Positions 7,156 through 13,883 are shown, counted from the first letter of the stretch. The stretch: 15,162 bases of DNA from UBA12276 sp041476285 (GCA_041476285.1 JBGOTD010000004.1:1-15162), one strand, 5' to 3'. The notes: generated by a model not told the origin, from the letters alone. A program made the numbers and translations.

Positions 7156-7925
7156 CATCGTATTGCCTTGCGATATATGTACAGTATGGACAGTATTATT
7201 GCGAGTGATATTATTACATATGTGTATATGCCGAGTTCGTTGTAAAGAGTCAGGAAAAATCCTTCCACTTCTGCAGATATGCCCTGCTTTATGTTAAATA
7301 CCAGTGCGAATGCTGAAAGCGGTTCGGCATATAGCCACGAAATTTTTGTTATGTTGACATACTGGTAGGTAAATGCATAGGGCGGCAGATCAGGTATAGG
7401 GTATACAGAGACTATCGTACTGCCAGGTGGCATTACCATGGTAAGCGTCGTGTTCGGGTTTAATACGACGCCACTGACCCCGTGCGCAAAATTGAATACT
7501 TTCTGGTTGAACCTGTATTGAAACTCCCTAGGTGCTATCTGCTTTACAAATGTCACATTTTTGACATTGTATTCCAGGATTATGTTTGCGGTGTGCTGCC
7601 CGTACTGATTCGTGACAGGACCTGGAAGGAATTTAAAATTATACACGCTTGAATTCGGATTTATTATGTGCTCAACGAGGATCGGGCCTATAAGCTTCTG
7701 CCATTCGCTTAGTGTAAGATTGAGGGCCGCCCTATTTGTTGAATACTGGCTGACAGATTCGTTGCTTATTGAAACCCTGAACACTTCTGTAACCTGTGCG
7801 CTCGTGTTGGTATTTAATGTGATGGTCATGTTGATGTCTTTTACAGCATAGGATGCTTTTGCGAAAGGCGCGACTAGCATTAGGCTGATTGCAAAAAGAA
7901 GCAATGGAAGCGATTTATACACCAA
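7155..7925 (-). CDS. Secreted, C-terminally membrane-anchored protein of unknown function
   Basis: A hydrophobic N-terminus (KSLPLLLFAISLMLVAPFAKAS) is a signal peptide with an AKA-S cleavage-like site. A roughly 200-residue extracellular part rich in beta strands and Asn follows, with many N-x-S/T sequons. The C-terminus is one membrane span (YVIISLAIILSILYIY) and a short basic tail. The product therefore sits outside the cell, held by its tail. I do not recognise the family. The frame is open to a TTG at 7940, but AGGTG at 7935-7931 lies inside that extension, 5 nt before a TTG at 7925 (8 nt before a GTG at 7922), so I place the start at 7925. It is the first gene of the operon with pheS and pheT; no functional link to them is evident. 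Confidence 0.75.
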   Translation of the reverse strand: MVYKSLPLLLFAISLMLVAPFAKASYAVKDINMTITLNTNTSAQVTEVFRVSISNESVSQYSTNRAALNLTLSEWQKLIGPILVEHIINPNSSVYNFKFLPGPVTNQYGQHTANIILEYNVKNVTFVKQIAPREFQYRFNQKVFNFAHGVSGVVLNPNTTLTMVMPPGSTIVSVYPIPDLPPYAFTYQYVNITKISWLYAEPLSAFALVFNIKQGISAEVEGFFLTLYNELGIYTYVIISLAIILSILYIYRKAIR

Positions 7926-7958
7926 GATTACACCTGTCAATAAAACTTAAATGTCTAT

Positions 7959-7970
7959 TAATAAATAACT
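7959..7970 (-). promoter_or_regulatory. TATA-like element for the membrane protein-pheST operon
   Basis: On the minus strand ATTTATTAATAG places a TATA-like core about 25-28 bp before a predicted start site near 7936-7940. That would leave a short leader containing the AGGTG ribosome site at 7931-7935. This supports the start at 7925 over the one at 7940. Confidence 0.4.
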
Positions 7971-7993
7971 AGTGTTTAGGTTATCGTTGGACT

Positions 7994-8013
7994 TATGGGG
8001 ATGACTTCCCATA
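7994..8013. promoter_or_regulatory. Inverted repeat in the divergent intergenic region
   Basis: TATGGG (7994-7999) and CCCATA (8008-8013) form a 6-bp inverted repeat with an 8-bp spacer, between the predicted TATA boxes of the two divergent transcripts. The segment is locally richer in G and C than its flanks. It may be an operator or just a small hairpin. Confidence 0.25.
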
Positions 8014-8030
8014 TCCGAGCCTCTACATAG

Positions 8031-8043
8031 CAATTAAATACTT
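8031..8043 (+). promoter_or_regulatory. TATA-box promoter for the gene at 8073
   Basis: CAATTAAATACTT resembles the tes promoter element, sharing TTAAATACTTTC with it. It predicts a transcription start around 8062 and a short leader holding AGTG at 8064-8067, 5 nt before the ATG at 8073. Confidence 0.45.
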
Positions 8044-8072
8044 TCTCTCTATAAATGCTTTAAAGTGATTAC

Positions 8073-8489
8073 ATGATAACGGGATTCTCTATACTGAACG
8101 TAGAAGGTAAAATAACCTCTTCAGAAGTTCTTTCAAAGCAAAGGTTCCCTAGGCTGAATATAAACATCGAGAAGGTATCCGCAGAGGGTACGAAGTTAAA
8201 TGTGGACTATTCTTTCCAGGCAGACTACCATGACAGCGAGGCCAAGGATTCAAAGAATATCGGACATATTAGACTTACTGGCATTGTTGAGGTAACCGAT
8301 TCAAAAGATGAGGTCGCAAATACGCTCAAAAAATGGAATCAGGACCATGTCCTGCCAGTACAGCTTGCAGAGGAGATCATAAACGGGCTTAACTTTAGGT
8401 GCAGTGCAACTGGAACGCTTGTTGCATATTCTCTAGGATTGATACCTCCTTTGGTAATAAGTACAACTAAGATACAGGAGCAGAAGTAA
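8073..8489 (+). CDS. Small conserved-looking protein, possibly SecB-like fold
   Basis: This is a 138-residue cytosolic protein with no signal peptide and no membrane span. The first 85 residues alternate as beta strands (INIEKVSAEGTKLNVDYSFQADY, then IGHIRLTGIVEV). A helix follows (KDEVANTLKKWNQ), then the pattern LPVQLAEEIINGL and a closing GLIPPLVIS. Four strands followed by a helix beginning near a P-x-x-x-E motif and a C-terminal PPL resemble SecB-type export chaperones. Similarity is by pattern only, so the functional call is weak. AGTG lies exactly 5 nt before the ATG. The gene is divergent from the membrane protein-pheST operon and 79 bp upstream of the polB start on the same strand, so it may be co-transcribed with polB. 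Confidence 0.65.
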   Translation: MITGFSILNVEGKITSSEVLSKQRFPRLNINIEKVSAEGTKLNVDYSFQADYHDSEAKDSKNIGHIRLTGIVEVTDSKDEVANTLKKWNQDHVLPVQLAEEIINGLNFRCSATGTLVAYSLGLIPPLVISTTKIQEQK

Positions 8490-8510
8490 ATACTGATTGT
8501 GCTCGATCCT

Positions 8511-8541
8511 GTTCGATCGCAAGCCCTATTTGATTATGTGC
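8511..8541 (+). repeat. Imperfect echo of polB codons in the polB leader
   Basis: CAAGCCCTATTT at 8520-8531 is repeated exactly at 8700-8711 inside polB. GTTCGA precedes both copies (8511-8516 and 8685-8690), and a TGTGC-like end follows both. In one frame the leader copy reads FDRKPYL, against FDHSFKPYF in PolB. It may be a remnant of a small duplication or chance. Confidence 0.3.
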
Positions 8542-8558
8542 TGCTTTTGACAGTAATT

Positions 8559-8565
8559 GGTGGAG
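8559..8565 (+). promoter_or_regulatory. Shine-Dalgarno deciding the polB start
   Basis: GGTGGAG complements the archaeal 16S 3' end (CACCTCC). It overlaps the possible TTG (8557) and GTG (8560) starts and lies just before the GTG at 8569, leaving 6 nt after GGTG. The GTG at 8569 is therefore the likely start. Confidence 0.5.
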
Positions 8566-8568
8566 TGT

Positions 8569-11010
8569 GTGGGAGCTAAAACCCAGATTGAGGGCGCAGT
8601 GCTCGATATAGACTATCTTAACAGAGGGGAGGAGTCTGTAATAAGGATTATAGTGAAGGGAAAAGACGGAAAGAGCTACGAGGTGTTCGACCACAGCTTC
8701 AAGCCCTATTTCTATCTTGTGCCTTCAACGAACCTGGAGAAGGAATTCGTGGAGGCAGTGTCCAGCTCTGATAACGGCAAGAACATAAAGGCAGAGCACG
8801 TGGAAATGGTTCAAAAATCAGTGCTCGGCAGGAAGGTTGACGCATATAAGGTGTTTGTAAGCGGCACTTCGTATGTGCCAAAACTAAGTTCGGCAATGTC
8901 GCAATACGGCACGTGCTACGAGTACGACATACCATTTGCAAAGAGATACTCGGTAGATAAAGAGGTTGTGCCGCTGGTATACTACCAGATGAATGTCACC
9001 GAGAATGATGGGAAGCTTTCTCTTGAATCTGTTGAAAAGAGACTGGACGATTTTGTTGATCTAAATATAATGTGCTTTGACATAGAGGTCTACAATCCGC
9101 TAGGAATTCCCAGGGCGGAAAAGGATCCAGTAATAATGATAAGCTACCTTTACAACAAGGACAGGAACATGAAGCAGGGAGTCATAACATTCAAGCAAAT
9201 AGACCTGCCGTTTGTCGAGGTAGTGAAAAACGAGAAGGAGATGATCAACGCATTTATAAAGAAAGTAAAGGAGCTTGATGTTGATGTTCTTGTAGGTTAC
9301 AACTCCGCCAATTTTGACATAAAGTACCTTCTGGACAGGGCAGATGCGCTTAAGATCAAATTCAATCTAAGCAGATTCGAAGGCGATACCAAAATAGAGA
9401 GCCATGGACTGGTCGACAAGGTGAAGATTGCAGGAAGGGTTCATGTAGACATGTATACTGTAATAAAGTTCATTGCTGTTGTCGGTGCAGCAGAGGGGGC
9501 AGCAGGAAATGTCCTTAAGCTGAACAGCAAGACATTGAAGAATGTATATGAAGCAATAACCAATGATAAGAAATTTGCTGTAGAAAAAATGGATATATTC
9601 AGACTTTGGGATGGAAACAAGGAGGAATTGATAACGCTTGCTACTTACAACCTTGCAGATGCAGATGCACTGTATAAGGTATATGAAACATTTATATCGA
9701 TAATGATTGAGCTCTCCAAATTAACCTATAATGTGCTGAGCGATGTTTGTGTATCAACTACAGGGCAGCTTGTAGAATTCATGCTGATGCACAATTCCGT
9801 AAAGTTCAACGAGATAATACCCAACAAGCCTTCAGACCAGGAGATGAAGATCAGGATCTCAAATCCGATCGAAGGTGCGTATGTAAAGACTCCCGAACCA
9901 GGCATATACAGCAATCTTGTTATGTTCGATTTTAGGGGCCTGTATCCTTCGATCATAATATCGCACAACATAGACCCGTCATCCGTATGCAAGGACTGCA
10001 AGGAGTATTATGAATCGCCGGAAGGCACAAGATTTGACAAAAACAGGAAGAGCATAGTACCGCTTATACTGAAACAGATGATAGAGCAGAGGGCAGAGGT
10101 CAAAAAGGCCTTCAAAAAGGACCCAAAGAACATATTCCTGCGTTCAAGGTCATCAGCGCTAAAGATTGTATCAAATTCTGTTTACGGATATCTGGGATAT
10201 GCACGATCGAGATGGTATTCAAGGCCCTGTGCCGCAAGCGTAACCGCATACGGACGACAATACATAAAGGACAGCATAGACATATCTGAAAAATTCGGGC
10301 TTAAGCCCATATATGGAGATACGGATTCAATTGTTGCATTGATGGAGGGCAAGACAAAGGATGATGTTTTCAGTTTCCTGAAGGATTTCAATTCAAAATT
10401 GCCGGAATCCATGGAATTGGAGCTTGATGACTTCTACAGACGCGGTGTTTTCGTAGGAAAGAAAATAGAAAAAAGCACGGCAGGCGCAAAGAAGAAGTAC
10501 GCGCTCATATCAGAATCGGGAACAATAAAGATCAGGGGATTTGAGCTTGTAAGGAGGGACTGGTCCAAAATAGCCCGTGATACTCAAAGGGCGGTTTTGG
10601 AGACAATACTCAAAGAGGGAGATGCACAAAAGGCCGTTGATATAGTAAAGAATGCAGTGAAGGAGCTTAGAGGCGGAAAGGTGCCATTTAGTGAGCTGGC
10701 GATAAACACCCAATTGAGGAAAAGCATTGACGGATACGACCTTAAGTCTCCGGAGCTTGGCGCTGCCAGAAAGGCAGTAAGACTGGGGCAGAAGACAAGG
10801 GAGGATCTTGAGGGCGCTGTCATAAGCTTTGTCATAACAAAGCACGGGGGCAGCATTTCCGACAGGGCAGAGCTTGAGGAGTTTGCAAAGGACTATGATG
10901 CAGATTACTACATAAACAACCAGGTCCTTCCTGCAACGATGAGAATACTAAAAGAGCTCAACTTCAATGAGGAAGAGCTTAAAGGCTTAGGAACACAGAA
11001 GAAGCTATAG
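8569..11010 (+). CDS. polB: Family B DNA-directed DNA polymerase
   Basis: The 813-residue product (from GTG 8569; the frame reaches a TTG at 8557) has a complete exonuclease and polymerase. In numbering from 8557: Exo I is FDIEVY (D175, E177), Exo II is GYNSANFD (D254), and Exo III is YNLAD (Y364, D368). Motif A is DFRGLYPSI (D458), motif B is KIVSNSVYG (K536), and motif C is YGDTDS (D588, D590). KKKYA (645-649) opens the thumb region. All catalytic residues are present, so it should be an active proofreading polymerase, probably replicative. The length is slightly above the usual archaeal PolB size. A C-terminal PIP box for PCNA is not obvious (the end is LKGLGTQKKL). Only one CxxC (C478, C481) lies in the palm insert. 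The map gene follows 8 bp later with an overlapping ribosome site. Confidence 0.96.
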   Translation: MGAKTQIEGAVLDIDYLNRGEESVIRIIVKGKDGKSYEVFDHSFKPYFYLVPSTNLEKEFVEAVSSSDNGKNIKAEHVEMVQKSVLGRKVDAYKVFVSGTSYVPKLSSAMSQYGTCYEYDIPFAKRYSVDKEVVPLVYYQMNVTENDGKLSLESVEKRLDDFVDLNIMCFDIEVYNPLGIPRAEKDPVIMISYLYNKDRNMKQGVITFKQIDLPFVEVVKNEKEMINAFIKKVKELDVDVLVGYNSANFDIKYLLDRADALKIKFNLSRFEGDTKIESHGLVDKVKIAGRVHVDMYTVIKFIAVVGAAEGAAGNVLKLNSKTLKNVYEAITNDKKFAVEKMDIFRLWDGNKEELITLATYNLADADALYKVYETFISIMIELSKLTYNVLSDVCVSTTGQLVEFMLMHNSVKFNEIIPNKPSDQEMKIRISNPIEGAYVKTPEPGIYSNLVMFDFRGLYPSIIISHNIDPSSVCKDCKEYYESPEGTRFDKNRKSIVPLILKQMIEQRAEVKKAFKKDPKNIFLRSRSSALKIVSNSVYGYLGYARSRWYSRPCAASVTAYGRQYIKDSIDISEKFGLKPIYGDTDSIVALMEGKTKDDVFSFLKDFNSKLPESMELELDDFYRRGVFVGKKIEKSTAGAKKKYALISESGTIKIRGFELVRRDWSKIARDTQRAVLETILKEGDAQKAVDIVKNAVKELRGGKVPFSELAINTQLRKSIDGYDLKSPELGAARKAVRLGQKTREDLEGAVISFVITKHGGSISDRAELEEFAKDYDADYYINNQVLPATMRILKELNFNEEELKGLGTQKKL

Positions 11011-11014
11011 GTGA
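11009..11014 (+). promoter_or_regulatory. Shine-Dalgarno of map overlapping the polB stop
   Basis: The polB stop TAG (11008-11010) is part of TAGGTGA, so GGTG at 11010-11013 lies 5 nt before the GTG at 11019. This fixes the GTG start and indicates coupled translation. Confidence 0.6.
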
Positions 11015-11018
11015 ATAT

Positions 11019-11933
11019 GTGGACAAGCTAAGTGCTGAAAATTTAGAAATTCTAAAAGAGGTAGGTAAAGCCTCATCGGAGGCCATGATTTATGCGGCTA
11101 ACATGATAAAACCTGGCGTAAAACTTCTAGATGTTGCCGAGGCTTCGGAGAATTTCTTAAAAGATAAAGGGTTTGGTCTTGCATTCCCTATCAACATATC
11201 AATAAATGATCAGGCCGCGCACTACACCCCCTCGGTGGATGACGAGCATACTTTCTCGGAAAACGACCTCGTAAAAATAGATTTCGGTGCTGAAAGAAAC
11301 GGATTGCTGGGAGATGGTGCAATTACGGTAGATCTTTCAGGAAGGCACAGCAAAATGGTAGAGGCTGCCGAGAAGGCACTGGATAATGCAATAAGCACAG
11401 TAAAGCACGGCGTAAGCGTGTGCGATATCGGTAAAGTTATATCAGAAACTGTTGAGGCGGCTGGCTTCAAGCCGATAAGAAATCTAGGCGGCCACGGAGT
11501 AGGATTTCATGATCTTCATGCAGAGTTCTTCATACCTAATTACGACAATGGCGATTTCACAGTGCTTGAGGAGGGCATGGTCATTGCAATAGAGCCGTTC
11601 GTAACTACAGGAAAGGGAATGGTTGTGGACAGCGACATATGTGAGATATACAGTTATGTTGGAGATATGCCGGTAAGATTGCCGGAATCAAGGACTTTGC
11701 TGCAGCACATATCTGAAAACAACAGCAAGGAGCCGTTCGCAATCAGGTGGTTCTCGAATATTATCAAATCAAAATTCAAGCTTTATGCCGCGATTTCTGA
11801 ATTGGCAAGATCTGGAGCAATAGAGCCGCACCCCACACTGGTTGAGGTAAGCGGAAAGGAAGTTGCGCAGGCAGAGGCACAATTAGTAGTAACGAACGAT
11901 GGTTGTGAAGTCATAACTAGGGCAAAAAGATAA
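11019..11933 (+). CDS. map: Methionine aminopeptidase, type II
   Basis: The 304-residue product is an M24 (pita-bread) peptidase that removes the initiator methionine from new proteins. The five metal ligands are present: D88 (KIDFG) and D99 (LLGDGA), eleven residues apart, H159 (GGHGVG), E192 (AIEPF) and E286 (AEAQLV). His68 in AAHYTP corresponds to the conserved substrate-side histidine. The helical insertion at about 225-270 (from RTLLQHI through LARSGAIEPHP) marks the type II enzyme found in archaea and eukaryotes. The length is normal for archaeal MetAP. It starts at GTG after the SD that overlaps the polB stop, so it is the second gene of the polB operon and is cytosolic. Confidence 0.95.
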   Translation: MDKLSAENLEILKEVGKASSEAMIYAANMIKPGVKLLDVAEASENFLKDKGFGLAFPINISINDQAAHYTPSVDDEHTFSENDLVKIDFGAERNGLLGDGAITVDLSGRHSKMVEAAEKALDNAISTVKHGVSVCDIGKVISETVEAAGFKPIRNLGGHGVGFHDLHAEFFIPNYDNGDFTVLEEGMVIAIEPFVTTGKGMVVDSDICEIYSYVGDMPVRLPESRTLLQHISENNSKEPFAIRWFSNIIKSKFKLYAAISELARSGAIEPHPTLVEVSGKEVAQAEAQLVVTNDGCEVITRAKR

Positions 11934-11960
11934 TGTGATAAATAATTAGTTTCTTTGGGA

Positions 11961-12398
11961 TTAAACGATATTTCCTTTCTGCATGCTTATGCCATCACAT
12001 TCCTCGTCAAATTCCTGCTTTAGCTTGAGCCATGCACGCCTGTATGTCTCCTTGTTCAGCTTGTCTGAATTAGCAGAAAGCCACACATAGAAAAGGCTGT
12101 CCCTTATATTAGTACAGGAAACCTCCTGTATGTCCATGTTTCTTACATGCTTCCATTTTTCCGACTTTGCCATTGTGCATTCGTTCTTTACTTCAGAAGA
12201 ATTAAACGCATTTGGATTTCCATCCATGATAGTTTTGTATGTCTGCCAGGAATGAGATGATGAAAACGACGCGATCAATATCGCCTCGGCTCTCAACGTT
12301 TCTTCGTCTTTGCTAAATGATGAATCCCTTTTCTGTGAAAGTTCGTGAATCCTTTCAGCGAGCATATCATATTTGGTTAAGTTATACTTTATAGGCAT
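11961..12398 (-). CDS. Hypothetical protein of unknown function
   Basis: The 145-residue protein is not recognised. It is mostly helical and charged, with Trp-containing helices (HSWQTYKTIM, RAWLKLKQEFDEE) and three cysteines. It has no signal peptide or membrane span and is probably cytosolic. The ATG at 12398 lacks an xGTG ribosome site, but a TATA element (12446-12454) and a 13-bp palindrome (12425-12437) lie upstream, which supports a real promoter. The gene is divergent from the Ig-like protein gene and convergent with map. No functional inference is possible beyond that. Confidence 0.6.
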   Translation of the reverse strand: MPIKYNLTKYDMLAERIHELSQKRDSSFSKDEETLRAEAILIASFSSSHSWQTYKTIMDGNPNAFNSSEVKNECTMAKSEKWKHVRNMDIQEVSCTNIRDSLFYVWLSANSDKLNKETYRRAWLKLKQEFDEECDGISMQKGNIV

Positions 12399-12424
12399 GT
12401 AATGGTCCCAAAGATTGCATGACC

Positions 12425-12437
12425 TGATTAGTAATCA
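12425..12437. promoter_or_regulatory. Palindrome at the predicted start site of the 11961-12398 gene
   Basis: TGATTA-G-TAATCA is a perfect 13-bp palindrome. It lies between the TATA element at 12446-12454 and the predicted minus-strand transcription start near 12422. Repressor sites in archaea commonly sit there. Confidence 0.35.
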
Positions 12438-12445
12438 ACAACAAA

Positions 12446-12454
12446 GTATATAAA
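12446..12454. promoter_or_regulatory. TATA element shared by a divergent gene pair
   Basis: GTATATAAA reads as a TATA box on the plus strand (about 40 bp before the ATG at 12494). As TTTATATAC it reads as one on the minus strand (about 50 bp before the ATG at 12398). Each direction gets a short predicted leader. Confidence 0.5.
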
Positions 12455-12493
12455 GATATCAAGCGATAAAAATAATTGATACGGGCGAGAACA

Positions 12494-12907
12494 ATGGGAC
12501 TTTTTAATATATTTGGAAAAAAAGATTCTGCTGCTGACATAACAAAGGGGCCGCCCTATAGCGTGTCAACAGAACTTACGCCATACAGGTTGTACGCGAA
12601 GAAGAGCAGTTCAGCAACTCTTTCAATAAAAGTAAGGAATCTTACAAAAGATACATTGCTAACTTCGGTTGTTGTGGAATCGCCGGGAAAAATAGGATTC
12701 GATGAGATGATGGTATCAAAGCAGAGGGAATTGAGAGTGGGAGACATGCAGCCGAATGAGGAGAAGGAGCTAAGGCTCAATCTTTACAGCGGTGTAGGGT
12801 CTGATGCAGGAGAATACACGCTTACGCTTACAACAATAGCACACTACAGGGATTATGCGCACGTGCTCAATGCGATCAAGAAAAGGGTAATGATAGAAAT
12901 AGTTTGA
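12494..12907 (+). CDS. Small Ig-like beta-sandwich protein, function unknown
   Basis: The 137-residue product starts at ATG 12494 (MGLFNIFGKK). The frame extends to a TTG at 12476, but that would start at or before the predicted transcription start. After a short amphipathic basic N-terminus come alternating beta strands: YSVSTELTPYRLYAKKSS, ATLSIKVRNLT, LTSVVVESP, then the pair ELRVGDMQPNEEKELRLNLY and GEYTLTLTTIAHY. This is the layout of a CARDB/fibronectin-like Ig fold, where MQPNEEKELRLNL resembles the loop typical of such domains. There is no signal peptide, so it is unusual in being predicted cytosolic or at the inner membrane face. Its stop codon directly abuts the stop codon of the convergent regulator gene. 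The role is unknown. Confidence 0.65.
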   Translation: MGLFNIFGKKDSAADITKGPPYSVSTELTPYRLYAKKSSSATLSIKVRNLTKDTLLTSVVVESPGKIGFDEMMVSKQRELRVGDMQPNEEKELRLNLYSGVGSDAGEYTLTLTTIAHYRDYAHVLNAIKKRVMIEIV

Positions 12908-13207
12908 TCATTTCTGCTGCTCAGGCGGCTTTTGCTGCTCCTGCTGGACGGTAATCAAGGAATTTATGTTCATTATAAGATCTGCAAGCTTCATGCCCCG
13001 CTCTGTAAGCTTTATTATCTTGAGCTTGCCGTGCTTTTCGCTTGCGGTGATGCCCATCATCTCGCAAGTGGCAAGGAAGTTGCATGCGTGCACATAAGTT
13101 GTGCTTGATGCCTTGGCAAGAGTGGAAATGTACCAGTTCTGTGATGTGTCCCTGAGCGCAATAAGTATTTTTGTTTGTTTTTGCTTAAGTATTATGTTGT
13201 TATTCAT
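12908..13207 (-). CDS. Winged-helix transcriptional regulator
   Basis: The product is 99 residues from the ATG at 13207 (MNNNIILKQKQTKILIALRD). The frame reaches back to 13297, but that extension would cross the divergent promoter and the neighbouring gene's start. The layout is a winged helix: a first helix (TKILIALRD), WYISTLAKASSTTYVHACNFLATCEMMGI as turn and recognition helices, then the wing KHGKLKIIKLTERG. A C-terminal helix and a Gln/Pro-rich tail (QQEQQKPPEQQK) follow. LTERGxxLADLI is typical of archaeal MarR/PadR-like small regulators. It is probably transcribed leaderless from the TATA at 13234-13241 and divergently from the membrane-bound wHTH gene. Targets are unknown. Confidence 0.75.
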   Translation of the reverse strand: MNNNIILKQKQTKILIALRDTSQNWYISTLAKASSTTYVHACNFLATCEMMGITASEKHGKLKIIKLTERGMKLADLIMNINSLITVQQEQQKPPEQQK

Positions 13208-13233
13208 CCCATCATTAGTATATATAAAAAGGA

Positions 13234-13241
13234 ATTTATAA
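13234..13241. promoter_or_regulatory. Palindromic TATA box shared by two divergent, apparently leaderless genes
   Basis: TTTATAAA is self-complementary. Its centre is about 27 bp before the ATG at 13265 on the plus strand and about 30 bp before the ATG at 13207 on the minus strand. Each start codon therefore falls at or within a few nt of the predicted transcription start, and neither has a good Shine-Dalgarno. Confidence 0.5.
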
Positions 13242-13264
13242 ACCATTATAAGAATTAGATTATC

Positions 13265-13786
13265 ATGGAGCAGAAAGTCAAATATAAAAGTATGCAAAAT
13301 TTTGCGATTCTTGCAGTCTCTTTAGGAATCCTTCTGGTAGTCGCCGCGATAATTGGTGCCGCAAACATCTTTGTCTATTCCGGAAGAACGATACTTTTTC
13401 GTGCGGTTACCTCGATTAGGACAGATGTTGAGAGGATTGTGTTTTCATTGGTTGTGCCGCTAGTCGGTGGCGTCGTTCTTATAATTGCGGGCCTGAAGTT
13501 GCTGCATATAGACAATGCAACACTGCATAAAAATGCAGTTTCAAACACAAGGAGGAAAATAACTCAGCAAAAGGAACAGATGCTCAATGTATTCTTGAAT
13601 GATGACGAAAAGAGAGTGATGGATCTTATAAAGAAAGATTCGGAAGGAGCACTCCAATCGGATTTAGTTATAAAAACGGGATATTCTAAAGTGAAGGTTC
13701 ATAGAATACTTAAAAGTCTGGAAAACAAAGGGGTCATTAGGAGAGGGAGATTCGGAATAACAAACAGAGTGTTTATCAGTAATTGA
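13265..13786 (+). CDS. Membrane-bound winged-helix protein (COG2512-like)
   Basis: The 173-residue protein has two membrane spans (about 11-37 and 57-80), a basic linker (95-108), and a C-terminal winged helix (about 109-172). The motif LNDDEKRVMDLI, then QSDLVIKTGYSKVKVHRILKSLENKGVIRRGRFGITNRV, matches the archaeal membrane-associated wHTH family, whose DNA-binding half faces the cytoplasm. It could sense membrane or envelope state and act on nearby genes, but no ligand domain is seen. The ATG has no Shine-Dalgarno and sits where transcription should begin, so leaderless translation is likely. It is divergent from another wHTH gene, suggesting the two may cross-regulate. tRNA-Pro follows 24 bp downstream. 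Confidence 0.8.
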   Translation: MEQKVKYKSMQNFAILAVSLGILLVVAAIIGAANIFVYSGRTILFRAVTSIRTDVERIVFSLVVPLVGGVVLIIAGLKLLHIDNATLHKNAVSNTRRKITQQKEQMLNVFLNDDEKRVMDLIKKDSEGALQSDLVIKTGYSKVKVHRILKSLENKGVIRRGRFGITNRVFISN

Positions 13787-13810
13787 TTGTTGCACCATAA
13801 CTTCTACTTT

Positions 13811-13883
13811 GGGGCTGTACGCTAACCTGGCAGACTACCAGATTCGGGTTCTGGTTATCCGAGTTCAAATCTCGGCAGCCCCA
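13811..13883 (+). tRNA. tRNA-Pro (anticodon CGG) with weak D stem
   Basis: The acceptor stem GGGGCTG/CAGCCCC pairs fully (13811-13817 with 13876-13882) and is followed by discriminator A. The anticodon stem CCAGA/TCTGG (13838-13842, 13850-13854) encloses loop TTCGGGT, with anticodon CGG at 13845-13847 and G37. The T stem CCGAG/CTCGG encloses TTCAAAT. The D loop has A14, GG (13829-13830) and A21, but the D stem CGCT/GACT pairs at only two of four positions. The variable region is 4 nt. No intron and no encoded CCA are seen. It reads CCG proline codons. Confidence 0.9.

Noticed and set aside
7981..8030. C/D box guide RNA in the divergent intergenic region
   Set aside because: GGGATGAC is only a poor match to box C and no proper box D (CTGA) is placed near it.
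13208..13297. N-terminal extension of the wHTH regulator back to 13297
   Set aside because: It would cross the shared promoter and overlap the divergent gene's start; the ATG at 13207 fits the wHTH domain boundary.
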